Below are positions 25,907 through 34,040 of a DNA stretch of 64,000 bases, piece after piece (the stretch's first letter is position 1; every line of letters starts with the position of its first letter). The notes below the pieces were generated by a model, which searched no databases, was not told the DNA's origin, and was given only the letters and a program-made list of their open reading frames with translations. Source of the stretch: Desulfovibrio sp. G11 (lineage in GTDB: Bacteria; Desulfobacterota; Desulfovibrionia; Desulfovibrionales; Desulfovibrionaceae); NCBI RefSeq assembly GCF_900243745.1, contig NZ_LT984798.1:862501-926500 (forward strand), given 5' to 3'. Both the position numbers and the translations under genes were made by a program.

Positions 25907-26812
25907 ATGACGGCTCCTACCTCCTACTGCCTTTGGAACTCCAATACCACGGAAGCATTCGCCCGCGCCATGCGCCAACGGGTAACAGTGCGCATCAAGT
26001 GCTGTCTGCCACGTGAAGGCAAACCGACAGATATCGTCATGCACGGCAGGCTGCGCAATGTTGAGGGTCGCGAAGTGCTGTTTGTGCCACGCCACGCAGA
26101 AGTCCAGCAGGGCAAAAGCAAGGCTGAAGAAAATACCTGCGAATTTTTCTTCAGCCTGGAACAGCGGGAAGAATCCGGCATCAGCCGCATGGGCTACCAG
26201 GGGCCGGGCATGGTGCTGGAAGAGGTCAAAGGTGAAAAAGGCGACCTGCGCAGCCTGCGGTTGCGCCTTGCCCGCAGTTGCGCAGTGCGGCAGATGCGCC
26301 GCCATAAAAGGGTTCCGTGGAATGAAGACCGCAGCCGCCTGGCCGGCATCACGCCGCTGGACAATCCCCCCACCACGCGGGCGGAACTGAAAGACCTGCT
26401 GGCCCAGTACTACGCCTCCAGCCACCCCAATCCGCTTCCCCTGATCAATCTTTCCGCGGGGGGAGCCTGTGCCTGCCTGCCGGATGATATTTCTGCCATA
26501 ACCCTGGCTTCCACATATCTTTTCTTTGTTGTACCCAACAAGGCTGCAGGCTCGGACCCTCCATACATCTTTCTTTCCAAAAAAATGGGTACCTGCAAAA
26601 GCCTGTGTGATCAGGGAACCGCATTGCGGCTGCTGTTTACCGAAGAACTTGACTGGTTTTCCCAGAGTCCGCATCTTAAATGGGATGACATTCTCGCCAC
26701 CGGCTCTGAACGCCTCCAGGCCTGCCTGGAGCTTTATGATGACACCGAGGATGAAGAAGACGAAGCCCCGGCCGAGACCACAAGCGCAAGTAAATCCCGC
26801 CTGACTGCCTGA
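25907..26812 (+). CDS. PilZ-like domain protein, probable c-di-GMP effector
   Basis: 301 residues, soluble. The N-terminal half (about 15-130) resembles a YcgR-type flanking domain of beta strands. The second half has RSCAVRQMRRHKRVPW (near 136-152) and LPLINLSAGGACACLP (near 196-211), which fit the PilZ pattern RxxxR and (D/N)xSxxG for c-di-GMP binding, with Asn in place of Asp. The C-terminus is acidic. The start at 25907 has GGAG six bases upstream; an earlier TTG at 25859 is less likely. Its original promoter appears split by the IS4 element. Confidence 0.65.
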   Translation: MTAPTSYCLWNSNTTEAFARAMRQRVTVRIKCCLPREGKPTDIVMHGRLRNVEGREVLFVPRHAEVQQGKSKAEENTCEFFFSLEQREESGISRMGYQGPGMVLEEVKGEKGDLRSLRLRLARSCAVRQMRRHKRVPWNEDRSRLAGITPLDNPPTTRAELKDLLAQYYASSHPNPLPLINLSAGGACACLPDDISAITLASTYLFFVVPNKAAGSDPPYIFLSKKMGTCKSLCDQGTALRLLFTEELDWFSQSPHLKWDDILATGSERLQACLELYDDTEDEEDEAPAETTSASKSRLTA

Positions 26813-27325
26813 CCCCCGGCCCCTTTGGACACAGCAGCCTGCAACAGGTTTTTTGTCGCGTACAATCCGCGCCCCAAGCTGCCCCGGCGGCCGGTTACGC
26901 AAAAAACTCTGTGGCATTCCCCTTGCTGCTGCCCATACAAAGCCACCCGCCTGCCTGGCCACTGCCCTGCCGCCCCCTGCCGAAGCAATCGGCCAGTGAC
27001 GGACAACCCGGCGACAGCCAGCCAACGCCAGCGAACTGGCGGCAGTCAGGCCAAAAACAGCCGGACCGGCAGAAAATGCTGCCCTCCTGTCTGTACCTGC
27101 GGACAATGCGCCACCCAATCTTTGCGCAAATCATCTTTCCTTCATAACAGCCAGCGTTTGAAATGCCCTTATGGCCTTCGTTTGAATCGTCTGCACGGCG
27201 GGAGGCAGAGGGTCGGTGGTCTTCATACATAGGCAATGGCATTTAATTTGCATATTTTTCCGCATCCGCCCTGTGCGGAAAATCTGACCACACCCGCCTT
27301 CGCGGCCATATATGAGGACACTGCC
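26813..27325. other. 500-base stretch without a confident gene
   Basis: Contains a weak 4-bp hairpin with a T6 run shortly after the PilZ-like gene, which could terminate it, and a perfect 9-bp inverted repeat at 27256-27282 just upstream of the next small gene. Open frames on the minus strand here lack ribosome sites and recognisable content. Confidence 0.4.
27256..27282. promoter_or_regulatory. 9-bp inverted repeat upstream of a small conserved gene
   Basis: TTTTCCGCA (27256-27264) and TGCGGAAAA (27274-27282) are perfect complements around a 9-nt loop, ending 43 bases before the ATG at 27326. It may be an operator or a leader hairpin. Confidence 0.4.
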
Positions 27326-27574
27326 ATGGAAATTTCCGGACTCAACAAATTCAATGCCTTTGCGTTTCCCCTGCCCGGCAAGGACGATTCCGGCTCCACC
27401 CCCGCAGCCGTACAGGACGTCGTCAATCTGAGCACCCCCCAGCTGCTTGAAGATCATGAGGTGGATGCCGTTATGGACGAAACCCTGAACATGATCGCCC
27501 ATGACAACGTGGCCGCGCTCTCCGTGCATGGCGGGTTGAGCCAGAGCCGCGTTTTCGCGCTGCTCGGCATGTAG
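27326..27574 (+). CDS. Small conserved protein of unknown function
   Basis: 82 residues, soluble, acidic. The start is supported by GAGGA seven bases upstream. The C-terminal 40 residues (LLEDHEVDAVMDETLNMIAHDN, then VAALSVHGGLSQSRVFALLGM) form a helix-loop pattern that I recall from small Desulfovibrio proteins without assigned function. It is monocistronic: a strong terminator follows at 27671. Confidence 0.65.
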   Translation: MEISGLNKFNAFAFPLPGKDDSGSTPAAVQDVVNLSTPQLLEDHEVDAVMDETLNMIAHDNVAALSVHGGLSQSRVFALLGM

Positions 27575-27670
27575 CGGGGGCGGCCCCGGCCGCGCCCTGC
27601 CTGCCCGTGTATGGGAATGAAAAATTTGACACCTCCGCCGCGTTGAGGCTACTGTCACCTGTCCAAGTCA

Positions 27671-27702
27671 GGCACAGAACATCGGTTCTGTGCCGAATTT
27701 TT
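27671..27702 (+). terminator. Rho-independent terminator upstream of tyrS
   Basis: GGCACAGAAC and GTTCTGTGCC form a 10-bp perfect stem with an ATCG loop, followed by GAATTTTTT. It ends the small upstream gene; because it lies only 48 bases before the tyrS ATG, use as a tyrS attenuator is possible, though no T-box features are visible. Confidence 0.85.
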
Positions 27703-27749
27703 TACCGCAACAGATTTATTACCGCAGCCGGTACATGAGGATAGGGCAA

Positions 27750-28946
27750 ATGACCGACATTGACCGCCAAATGGCTACCATCAAGCGCGGCGTGGCCGAA
27801 CTGATCGACGAAAACGAACTGCGCAAGAAGATCCTGCGCGGCGCGCCCCTGCGCATCAAAGTGGGCTTTGACCCCACCGCCCCCGACCTGCATCTGGGAC
27901 ATACGGTGGTCATGCACAAGATGCGTCACTTTCAGGAACTGGGCCACCATGTAGTCTTTCTTATCGGCGATTTCACCGGGCGCATCGGTGACCCTTCGGG
28001 CCGTTCTGAAACCCGCCCCCCGCTCACTGAAGAGCAGGTGCTTGCCAATGCCGAGACCTACAAAAAACAGGTCTTCAAAATCCTTGACCCCGCCAAGACC
28101 GAAGTGGCCTTCAACTCCGCATGGCTCGGCAAGCTCGACGCCACCGGCTTTATCAAGCTTGCATCCAGCTATACCGTCGCCCGTATGATGGAGCGCGACG
28201 ATTTCGAAAAGCGCTTCCGCGAGCAACGGCCCATTTCGATCCACGAATTTCTCTATCCCCTCTGCCAGGGGTATGACTCCGTATGCCTCAAGACCGATGT
28301 GGAGATGGGCGGCACCGACCAGAAGTTCAACCTGCTGGTCGGCCGCAATCTTCAGGCCCACTACGGCATCGAAAGCCAGTGCATTCTCACCATGCCCCTG
28401 CTTGAAGGCACTGACGGCGTACGCAAGATGTCAAAGTCTTACGGCAACTATATCGGCATTGACGAAGCGCCTTCCGAGATTTTCGGCAAGATCATGGCCA
28501 TTTCCGACGACCTCATGTGGCGCTACTACGAACTGCTTTCAACCAAAAGCCTGGAAGATATCGCCACCCTCAAGACGGATGTGGCCACCGGCACGGTGCA
28601 CCCCAAAGCCGCCAAGGAAACGCTGGCCCACGAAATGGTCAGCCGTTACCACAGCCGGAAAGACGCCGACGAAGCCCAGCAGGGCTTTAATGCGGTCTTT
28701 GCGGATGGCGGCGTACCTGACGAAATGCCCGAGCACCAGTGCGCGCACGGCGAAGACAGCACCCCTCCGGTCTTTCTTGAAGCCGCAGGCCTGGTCAAAA
28801 GCCGCGGTGAGGCCAAACGCCTCATGAAGGAAGGAGCACTCTCCATCGACGGGCAACGCTGCGACGACGCCATAACGCCCCTGTCCGCCGGAGAATATGT
28901 GATCAAACTGGGCAAAAAGCGCTTTTTGAAGCTGCTGGTCAGCTAA
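27750..28946 (+). CDS. tyrS: Tyrosyl-tRNA synthetase
   Basis: Class I aminoacyl-tRNA synthetase that charges tRNA-Tyr. 398 residues. The HIGH signature appears as HLGH near residue 48 ([14 protein letters not shown]), KMSKS near residue 226 in [14 protein letters not shown], and the tyrosine-pocket region [17 protein letters not shown] near 190. The last 65 residues are an S4-like RNA-binding domain ([21 protein letters not shown]). I chose the ATG at 27750 because the family begins MTDI-like there; an ATG five codons upstream is an alternative. Confidence 0.96.
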   Translation: MTDIDRQMATIKRGVAELIDENELRKKILRGAPLRIKVGFDPTAPDLHLGHTVVMHKMRHFQELGHHVVFLIGDFTGRIGDPSGRSETRPPLTEEQVLANAETYKKQVFKILDPAKTEVAFNSAWLGKLDATGFIKLASSYTVARMMERDDFEKRFREQRPISIHEFLYPLCQGYDSVCLKTDVEMGGTDQKFNLLVGRNLQAHYGIESQCILTMPLLEGTDGVRKMSKSYGNYIGIDEAPSEIFGKIMAISDDLMWRYYELLSTKSLEDIATLKTDVATGTVHPKAAKETLAHEMVSRYHSRKDADEAQQGFNAVFADGGVPDEMPEHQCAHGEDSTPPVFLEAAGLVKSRGEAKRLMKEGALSIDGQRCDDAITPLSAGEYVIKLGKKRFLKLLVS

Positions 28947-29130
28947 CACAGTTTACACATGCCTGAGCATATGCCGCCCTGCATTTGTAAACTCACTCCG
29001 GCGTCCGGCAGCGCGTAAGCGGCATTGAACACCCCTGTGGCGGATGCCTGCGCCCACGCGCCGGAACAGTTTCAAAAAAAACGGCTCCGAAACAGGGCGC
29101 CGTTGCGATAATTCCTGTTTATTGACCGTA

Positions 29131-29192
29131 AAAGGCCCGTTACAGCACAGGACCAGTACCCGCGGGTACATCCTGAACTGGAACGGGCCTTT
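29131..29192. repeat. Nested palindromic structure
   Basis: Outer arms AAAGGCCCGTT (29131-29141) and AACGGGCCTTT (29182-29192); then CAG and CTG; at the centre the perfect 14-bp palindrome GTACCCGCGGGTAC (29156-29169). As RNA it would fold into one long interrupted stem. It lies about 185 bases past tyrS and could terminate either converging transcript. Confidence 0.6.
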
Positions 29193-29380
29193 CGGCATTA
29201 TCGCCCTGTAATACGTATTCCCCCCAAATTAGAGTAAATTAACCTTTAAATTGCTCTGACAGATGTGTGAGCAGACGCCCGCTACGGAAGCGCAGTTTAT
29301 CTGCGCTGTTAAACCCCGAAGTGAGCATACCTCAGACTTTGAGTTGGACTTTGAAAATGTATATTCGCAAAGTTAATCTG

Positions 29381-29414
29381 CTGTAGAGCATTTCACACTT
29401 GAAATATTCTACAG
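29381..29414. repeat. Palindromic intergenic repeat
   Basis: CTGTAGA ... TCTACAG outer arms and ATTTCA ... TGAAAT inner arms separated by a 2-base mismatch, CACT loop. The 5' half, TAGAGCATTT, is shared with an element at 44014 and resembles one at 4154. Confidence 0.5.
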
Positions 29415-29448
29415 GAATTTGTCTCCAAATCCTTGTCGTCAAATTATT

Positions 29449-29502
29449 CTAGGGCGGCTTTGCCGACCGTTAAGCAATCATTTGAAGCGTTAATTGCTCT
29501 AA
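29449..29502 (+). repeat. 54-bp dispersed repeat, copy 1
   Basis: Matches the reverse complement of 33745-33798 at 48 of 54 positions, including the shared run TGCCGACCGTTAAG and AATCATTTGAAG. Copies are in opposite orientation and frame a segment with the racemase, the PFK-2-like gene and the chemoreceptor. Confidence 0.75.
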
Positions 29503-29744
29503 TAGCGCTCGTTGCGGGGCCGCCGCAAACGCGCAGACGCTGCGTCGTCGGCAAGCCCCCGCAACGGCCAACCGGCTCACGTTTTCGTGGCAGGCGTTGC
29601 CCGCGCAACCCTGGGCAGCCAAAACGGCCTTTCCCTCAGGCCGACAGAGGCGCAATTCCTGGCAAAACAACTCTTGCGCCGGCTGCCCACCCTGCCCACG
29701 CGCCGGTTGCACTCATGCAGGCGCTCAAAGCCGGCAAGGGCCTC

Positions 29745-30437
29745 TCAGCGGCCCAACGCCATTTCCGCCGCTGCCGTGGCGTGCAGCAGGGTGGTATCCA
29801 GCAAGGGAACATCCGTATGTTCCGGCTGCACCAGCAGGCCGATCTCTGTACAGCCGAGCACAACCCCTTGTGCGCCCCTGGCCTGGAGGCCCTCGATAAC
29901 CGTTAACATCTTGCGGCGTGAACCGTCTTCAATGCGCCCCAGGCACAATTCCTGAAAAATCACATCGTTTATCATGCCCCGGTCCTGGGCATCAGGCACA
30001 AGAACCTCAATACCCCGTTGCCGCAAAACTCCGCTGTAAAAATCTTCTTCCATCGTGTAGCGCGTTCCCAGCAAGGCAGCCCTGGTCATCCCCCGGCGCA
30101 GCAGTTCATCTGCCGTAGCCCCGGCCAGGTGCAGCAGGGGAATCTGCACGGCCGCTGCCACCTGGGGAGCCACCTTGTGCATGGTATTGGTGCAGATCAG
30201 AAAAAAATCCGCGCCGCCGCGTTCAAGACGCCGGGCGCCCCCGGCCAGGGCGGCCGCCGCCTCATCCCAGCGGCCTTCGGCCTGGCAGGCCTCAATTTCG
30301 GCAAAATCCACACTGTACAACAGGCATTTTGCCGAATGCAGACCGCCAAGGCGTTGCCTGACCACACGGTTGATAATCTGATAGTATGAAACCGTGCTTT
30401 CCCAGCTCATGCCGCCCAGAAGACCGATAACTTTCAT
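29745..30437 (-). CDS. Aspartate/glutamate racemase-family protein
   Basis: Cofactor-independent amino-acid racemase of 230 residues. The two catalytic cysteines are in ICTNTMHK (near residue 84) and LGCTEIGLL (near 193), and the N-terminus MKVIGLLGGMSWEST matches the aspartate racemase branch (YgeA-like). AAGGAG sits seven bases before the ATG; the open frame extends further upstream without homology. It is divergent from the PFK-2-like gene across 77 bases, so promoters probably overlap. Substrate is inferred. Confidence 0.88.
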   Translation of the reverse strand: MKVIGLLGGMSWESTVSYYQIINRVVRQRLGGLHSAKCLLYSVDFAEIEACQAEGRWDEAAAALAGGARRLERGGADFFLICTNTMHKVAPQVAAAVQIPLLHLAGATADELLRRGMTRAALLGTRYTMEEDFYSGVLRQRGIEVLVPDAQDRGMINDVIFQELCLGRIEDGSRRKMLTVIEGLQARGAQGVVLGCTEIGLLVQPEHTDVPLLDTTLLHATAAAEMALGR

Positions 30438-30514
30438 ACTATGCTCCTTTCCGGGTATTGGCACACCCGCTTTTATTTCATGATAATTTATCTTACTCTG
30501 GCAATGGAGGGCGT

Positions 30515-31732
30515 ATGCAAAAACTTTATGTAGCCATGGTCGGCCTGCCCGCCAGAGGAAAATCCACTCTGGCAAAACGCATCCGTGACGGGCTGCTGGC
30601 CGAGGGCATTCAGGCCAGACTGTTCAATAACGGCGACATGCGCCGTGCGCTTATGGGCGCGGAATCCACAAATCCGGATTTTTACAATCCCGCCAACGAA
30701 TCGGGCCGCGAAGCACGCGAGATGATCTGCCGCCGGAATATGGAACTTGCCCGGACATGGCTGGCCGCCGAAGGCGAGGTGGCAATTCTGGACGCCACCA
30801 ACGTAAGCCGCGCACGACGTATTCTTATTGAAAAAACGCTTACCGACCATCCTGTGCTGTTTGTGGAATGTGTCAATGAAGACCAGCTGCTCCTCAAGGC
30901 ATGCATACGCCGCAAGGCCACCCTGCCGGAATACGCCGCCTACAGCGAAGATGAAGCCCTGCAAAGCTTTATGAAGCGCATAAACTATTATGAGGCCATT
31001 TATGAGCCATTGGAAGAGGAAAAATTCTGGCTCTGCGTAGACTCCACCGCCAACCGCATTCTGGGCGAGCGCCCTTGCGAAGGCTCGCCCTATTATCCTG
31101 CCATACGCGAAATCGTGGTCAGCGCCTGGGTTCACTGTCTGTATCTTGCGCGGCACGGCCAGACGGAATTCAACGTGCGCGGGCGCATCGGCGGCGACCC
31201 GCCCCTGACTGCCAGAGGGCGCAGCCAGGCCAAGGCCCTGGCACGGCACATGCGCCACAAGGACATAAACTGGGTCTTTACCTCAACCCGCCTGCGTTCG
31301 CACGAAACCGCCACGCCGCTGCTGGCGGGACACCCCGGCGCTCATGTCATGGCCTTCAAGGAATTTGACGAGATATGGGCCGGCGACTGCGAAGGTATGC
31401 TGTACAGCGAAATCCGCGCAAAAATGCCCGGAGTGACCGCCGGGCGCAATGCCAGCAAGTACACATACGCCTATCCCAATGGCGAAAGCTACGCCATGCT
31501 GCGCGAGCGCGTGCAGCGCGGACTGCGGCGCGCCCTGTTTCTTGCCGGCGACACCCCGCTTGTGATTGTGGGACATCAGGCTGTCAACCGGGTACTGCTT
31601 TCCCTTTTCCTGCAGCAGCGCAGCGAAGACGTACCCTATGTCTATATACCGCAAAATCAGTATTACCATATAAGTATGACCCCTCGGCGCAAGGTTTTTG
31701 AACGCATTCCCTATCAGGAAGAAATTTTTTAA
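30515..31732 (+). CDS. 6-phosphofructo-2-kinase/histidine-phosphatase fusion protein
   Basis: 405 residues. The N-terminal kinase half has a Walker A GLPARGKST (residues 10-18), NNGDMRRALMG and a second Asp in VAILDATNVSRARR, as in 6PF2K domains. The C-terminal phosphoglycerate-mutase-like half has the catalytic LARHGQTEFN (near 211), GEFDEIWAGDCEG-like FDEIWAGDCEG and IVGHQAVNR (near 352). This is the domain order of eukaryotic PFKFB enzymes that set fructose-2,6-bisphosphate. GGAGG precedes the ATG. Whether this bacterial enzyme acts on fructose-6-phosphate or another substrate is not shown. Confidence 0.85.
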   Translation: MQKLYVAMVGLPARGKSTLAKRIRDGLLAEGIQARLFNNGDMRRALMGAESTNPDFYNPANESGREAREMICRRNMELARTWLAAEGEVAILDATNVSRARRILIEKTLTDHPVLFVECVNEDQLLLKACIRRKATLPEYAAYSEDEALQSFMKRINYYEAIYEPLEEEKFWLCVDSTANRILGERPCEGSPYYPAIREIVVSAWVHCLYLARHGQTEFNVRGRIGGDPPLTARGRSQAKALARHMRHKDINWVFTSTRLRSHETATPLLAGHPGAHVMAFKEFDEIWAGDCEGMLYSEIRAKMPGVTAGRNASKYTYAYPNGESYAMLRERVQRGLRRALFLAGDTPLVIVGHQAVNRVLLSLFLQQRSEDVPYVYIPQNQYYHISMTPRRKVFERIPYQEEIF

Positions 31733-31933
31733 CGGTTTTGCCCTTGCGTCCCTAACAATAAGCTTTACTCTTTTTGCGCGAAACGGTATTAGCCTGCGTG
31801 CCAAGCCACTTTCCCATGTCCCGTCAGGGGCATTCAGGCCGCTTCATACGCATACCTCCTCAAAATACATCTGTTCATGCGGTTTGGAAAATATTAACCG
31901 CCGAGTGAAGCGGCAAAATCCAAGGAAATTACT

Positions 31934-33691
31934 ATGAAATTACAAGCTAAACTTCTGGCAGGTTTTCTCCTTTCTGCCCTGATCACGCTGTCCATGGGTA
32001 TTTTTGCCGACTCCCGCCTGCACGACATGAGCCAGGCCGACACGTTTTTGTATACACGCTCGGCGGAACCTATGGGCGACCTTATAAACATGTCGGTGTA
32101 TTTCCAGCGTATCCGTCTGGACCTGCTGACCTTTGTCACCACGGATGAAGATGCCGTAAAACAGCGCGTACGGACAGAAATTCCCCAATACCGGGCCATT
32201 ATCGACAGCGGTACTACCAAGGTGGAATCAAGCCTGATTTCTGCTGAAGCACAAAAGATCCTGGCGGAATACAAGCTGCGCCGTCAGGACTTCCGCACCA
32301 TGACAGACGATGTCATGTCTCTGGCAAGTGATGGCAGGCAGGCCCAGGCCTATGCCCTGCTTACCGGGAAGGGATGGGAGATATCTACCGCCTACCAGAA
32401 CGCCATTGGCGACCTTGTGGCCTCCAAGCTTGAGCAGGGCAGGTTGCTGGCCCAGAAAAATGCCGAACTGGCTGATTCGTCCAGCTATCTTCTCTATGTG
32501 GCTCTGGGTGCAGGCATTCTGCTTTCCATTGCCATGGGCCTTCTGCTCACCCGTAATATCATGCGCCAGCTTGGCGAAGACCCCGGCTACCTGGCCCAGG
32601 TTGCTGGCGAGATTGCCAACGGCAACCTCAATGTGGCGTTCAGGCCGCAAAAAGTGGCCGGCGGCGTGTACCATGTGATGCAGAACATGGTTGGCACCAT
32701 GAAGGAAAAAATTGCCGAAGCCGAGGAAAAAAGCGCTGAAGCGGCCCGCCAGGCCGAACAGGCCAATATCGCCACCCAGGAAGCACACGCCGCCAAGGCC
32801 GCCGCAGAGCACGCCAAGGCCGAAGGCATGCTGCAGGCCGCGCAGCAGCTTGAAGGAGTGGTAGGTATCCTGACCTCCGCCTCCGAAGAGCTTTCGGCGC
32901 AGATCGAACAGTCCAGCCGTGGCGCGGATGAACAGTCACAACGCGTCAGCGAAACGGCTACCGCCATGGAAGAAATGAATGCCACCGTGCGCGAAGTTGC
33001 CAGCAACGCCGGGCACGCCTCAGAAATGTCTGACCAGGCCCACCTGCAGGCGCAGGAAGGGGCTGCCATAGTGTCCCGCGTGGTGCAGGGCATCAACGAA
33101 GTTTCACGGCAAAGTATGGAAATCAAGCAGGATATGGACACCCTGAGCCATCAGGCCGAAGGTATCGGGCAGATAATGAGCGTGATTTCCGACATTGCCG
33201 ACCAGACCAACCTGCTGGCCCTCAATGCCGCCATTGAGGCCGCCCGGGCCGGCGAGGCCGGAAGGGGCTTTGCGGTAGTGGCCGACGAGGTGCGCAAGCT
33301 GGCTGAAAAAACTATGACCGCTACTCATGAAGTGGGCCAGGTCATCAGCGGTATTCAGGAAGGCACACGCAAAAGTGTGGCCGGGGTGGATGTGTCCATC
33401 GGTACGATTCAGGAGGCCACCAGCCTGGCCAACCAGTCCGGCGAAACCTTGCACAGCATTGTTGCTCTGGTAGACCAGACCAACGATCAGGTGCGTTCCA
33501 TCGCCACGGCCAGCGAAGAACAGTCCGCGGCCAGCGACGAAATCAACCGCTCTGTGGAACAGGTTGCGGCCATTTCCAGCCAGACGGCCACCGCCATGGC
33601 ACAGGCCGCGCAGGCCACCGCGGAACTGGCGAGACAGTCTCAGGTGTTGCAGAGCCTTATCAATGACATGAAGGCTGAAGGCAGCCGTTAA
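31934..33691 (+). CDS. Methyl-accepting chemotaxis protein
   Basis: Transmembrane chemoreceptor of 585 residues. It has a membrane segment at about 7-29, a four-helix-bundle-type periplasmic sensor (about 30-183) and a second membrane segment (about 184-206, [20 protein letters not shown]). A HAMP linker follows ([20 protein letters not shown]), then a long cytoplasmic coiled coil. The signalling tip [20 protein letters not shown] then [14 protein letters not shown] lies near 428-460. Ligand unknown. AAGGAA precedes the ATG. No CheR-tethering pentapeptide at the C-terminus. Confidence 0.95.
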   Translation: MKLQAKLLAGFLLSALITLSMGIFADSRLHDMSQADTFLYTRSAEPMGDLINMSVYFQRIRLDLLTFVTTDEDAVKQRVRTEIPQYRAIIDSGTTKVESSLISAEAQKILAEYKLRRQDFRTMTDDVMSLASDGRQAQAYALLTGKGWEISTAYQNAIGDLVASKLEQGRLLAQKNAELADSSSYLLYVALGAGILLSIAMGLLLTRNIMRQLGEDPGYLAQVAGEIANGNLNVAFRPQKVAGGVYHVMQNMVGTMKEKIAEAEEKSAEAARQAEQANIATQEAHAAKAAAEHAKAEGMLQAAQQLEGVVGILTSASEELSAQIEQSSRGADEQSQRVSETATAMEEMNATVREVASNAGHASEMSDQAHLQAQEGAAIVSRVVQGINEVSRQSMEIKQDMDTLSHQAEGIGQIMSVISDIADQTNLLALNAAIEAARAGEAGRGFAVVADEVRKLAEKTMTATHEVGQVISGIQEGTRKSVAGVDVSIGTIQEATSLANQSGETLHSIVALVDQTNDQVRSIATASEEQSAASDEINRSVEQVAAISSQTATAMAQAAQATAELARQSQVLQSLINDMKAEGSR

Positions 33692-33699
33692 CATGTCTT

Positions 33700-33739
33700 G
33701 CGGGTGAAGGCCCCTTTTTCAAAAGGGGCCTTCACCCGC
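33700..33739 (+). terminator. 19-bp perfect stem-loop after the chemoreceptor gene
   Basis: Arms 33700-33718 and 33721-33739 are exact complements (GCGGGTGAAGGCCCCTTTT and its inverse) with a minimal TC turn. It starts eight bases after the stop codon. There is no T run beyond the stem, but the 5' arm ends in T5, so it could also work on the minus strand. Confidence 0.75.
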
Positions 33740-34040
33740 ATCCGTTAGAGTAATTACCCCTTCAAATGATTCCTTAACGGTCGGCAGAGCCGCCCTACAG
33801 TCATATTGGCGACAGGGTGAAAGCAAATGATGGTATTGCGCGGTGCGCAGGGAGATCACCCGCCCCCGGGAAGGGAAGCTCCCGGAGCCGCCGCCGCGCA
33901 GACGGCCCAAAATAAACTGAAAAGGACTTTCGCGTCCGCAGGGCGACAAAACCCCTTCTCGAAGAACAAATACTGCTCCTCCATCTCTGCGCATGCGTCT
34001 TCCCGTGATGTAGGCGCATTCCCATCGCTCACGCACCCCT
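33740..34040. other. Intergenic region holding dispersed repeat copy 2
   Basis: Between the chemoreceptor terminator and the convergent TerC-type gene. Contains the repeat at 33745-33798; the remainder is GC-rich with no credible gene. A 105-codon minus-strand frame here includes the repeat translated as RAALPTVKESFE, the same phase in which copy 1 reads RAALPTVKQSFE. Confidence 0.45.
33745..33798 (-). repeat. 54-bp dispersed repeat, copy 2
   Basis: Reverse-complement copy of 29449-29502 with six differences. It abuts the chemoreceptor terminator. Confidence 0.75.

Larger units (their letters stand above)
28947..29744. other. 800-base repeat-rich intergenic region
   Basis: Between tyrS and the racemase gene (converging). 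It holds a 62-base nested palindrome (29131-29192), hairpins at 29289-29307 and 29381-29414, an element at 29232-29260 with TTAGAGTAA and TTGCTCTGA ends, and one copy of a 54-bp dispersed repeat (29449-29502). The rest is AT-rich and then abruptly GC-rich. I see no gene. Confidence 0.55.

Noticed and set aside
27671..27750. T-box or tyrosine attenuator upstream of tyrS
   Set aside because: A clean terminator is present, but I found no specifier loop or T-box sequence and the leader is too short; it most simply ends the upstream small gene.
33719..34036. 105-codon minus-strand frame
   Set aside because: It consists partly of the dispersed 54-bp repeat and has no ribosome site.
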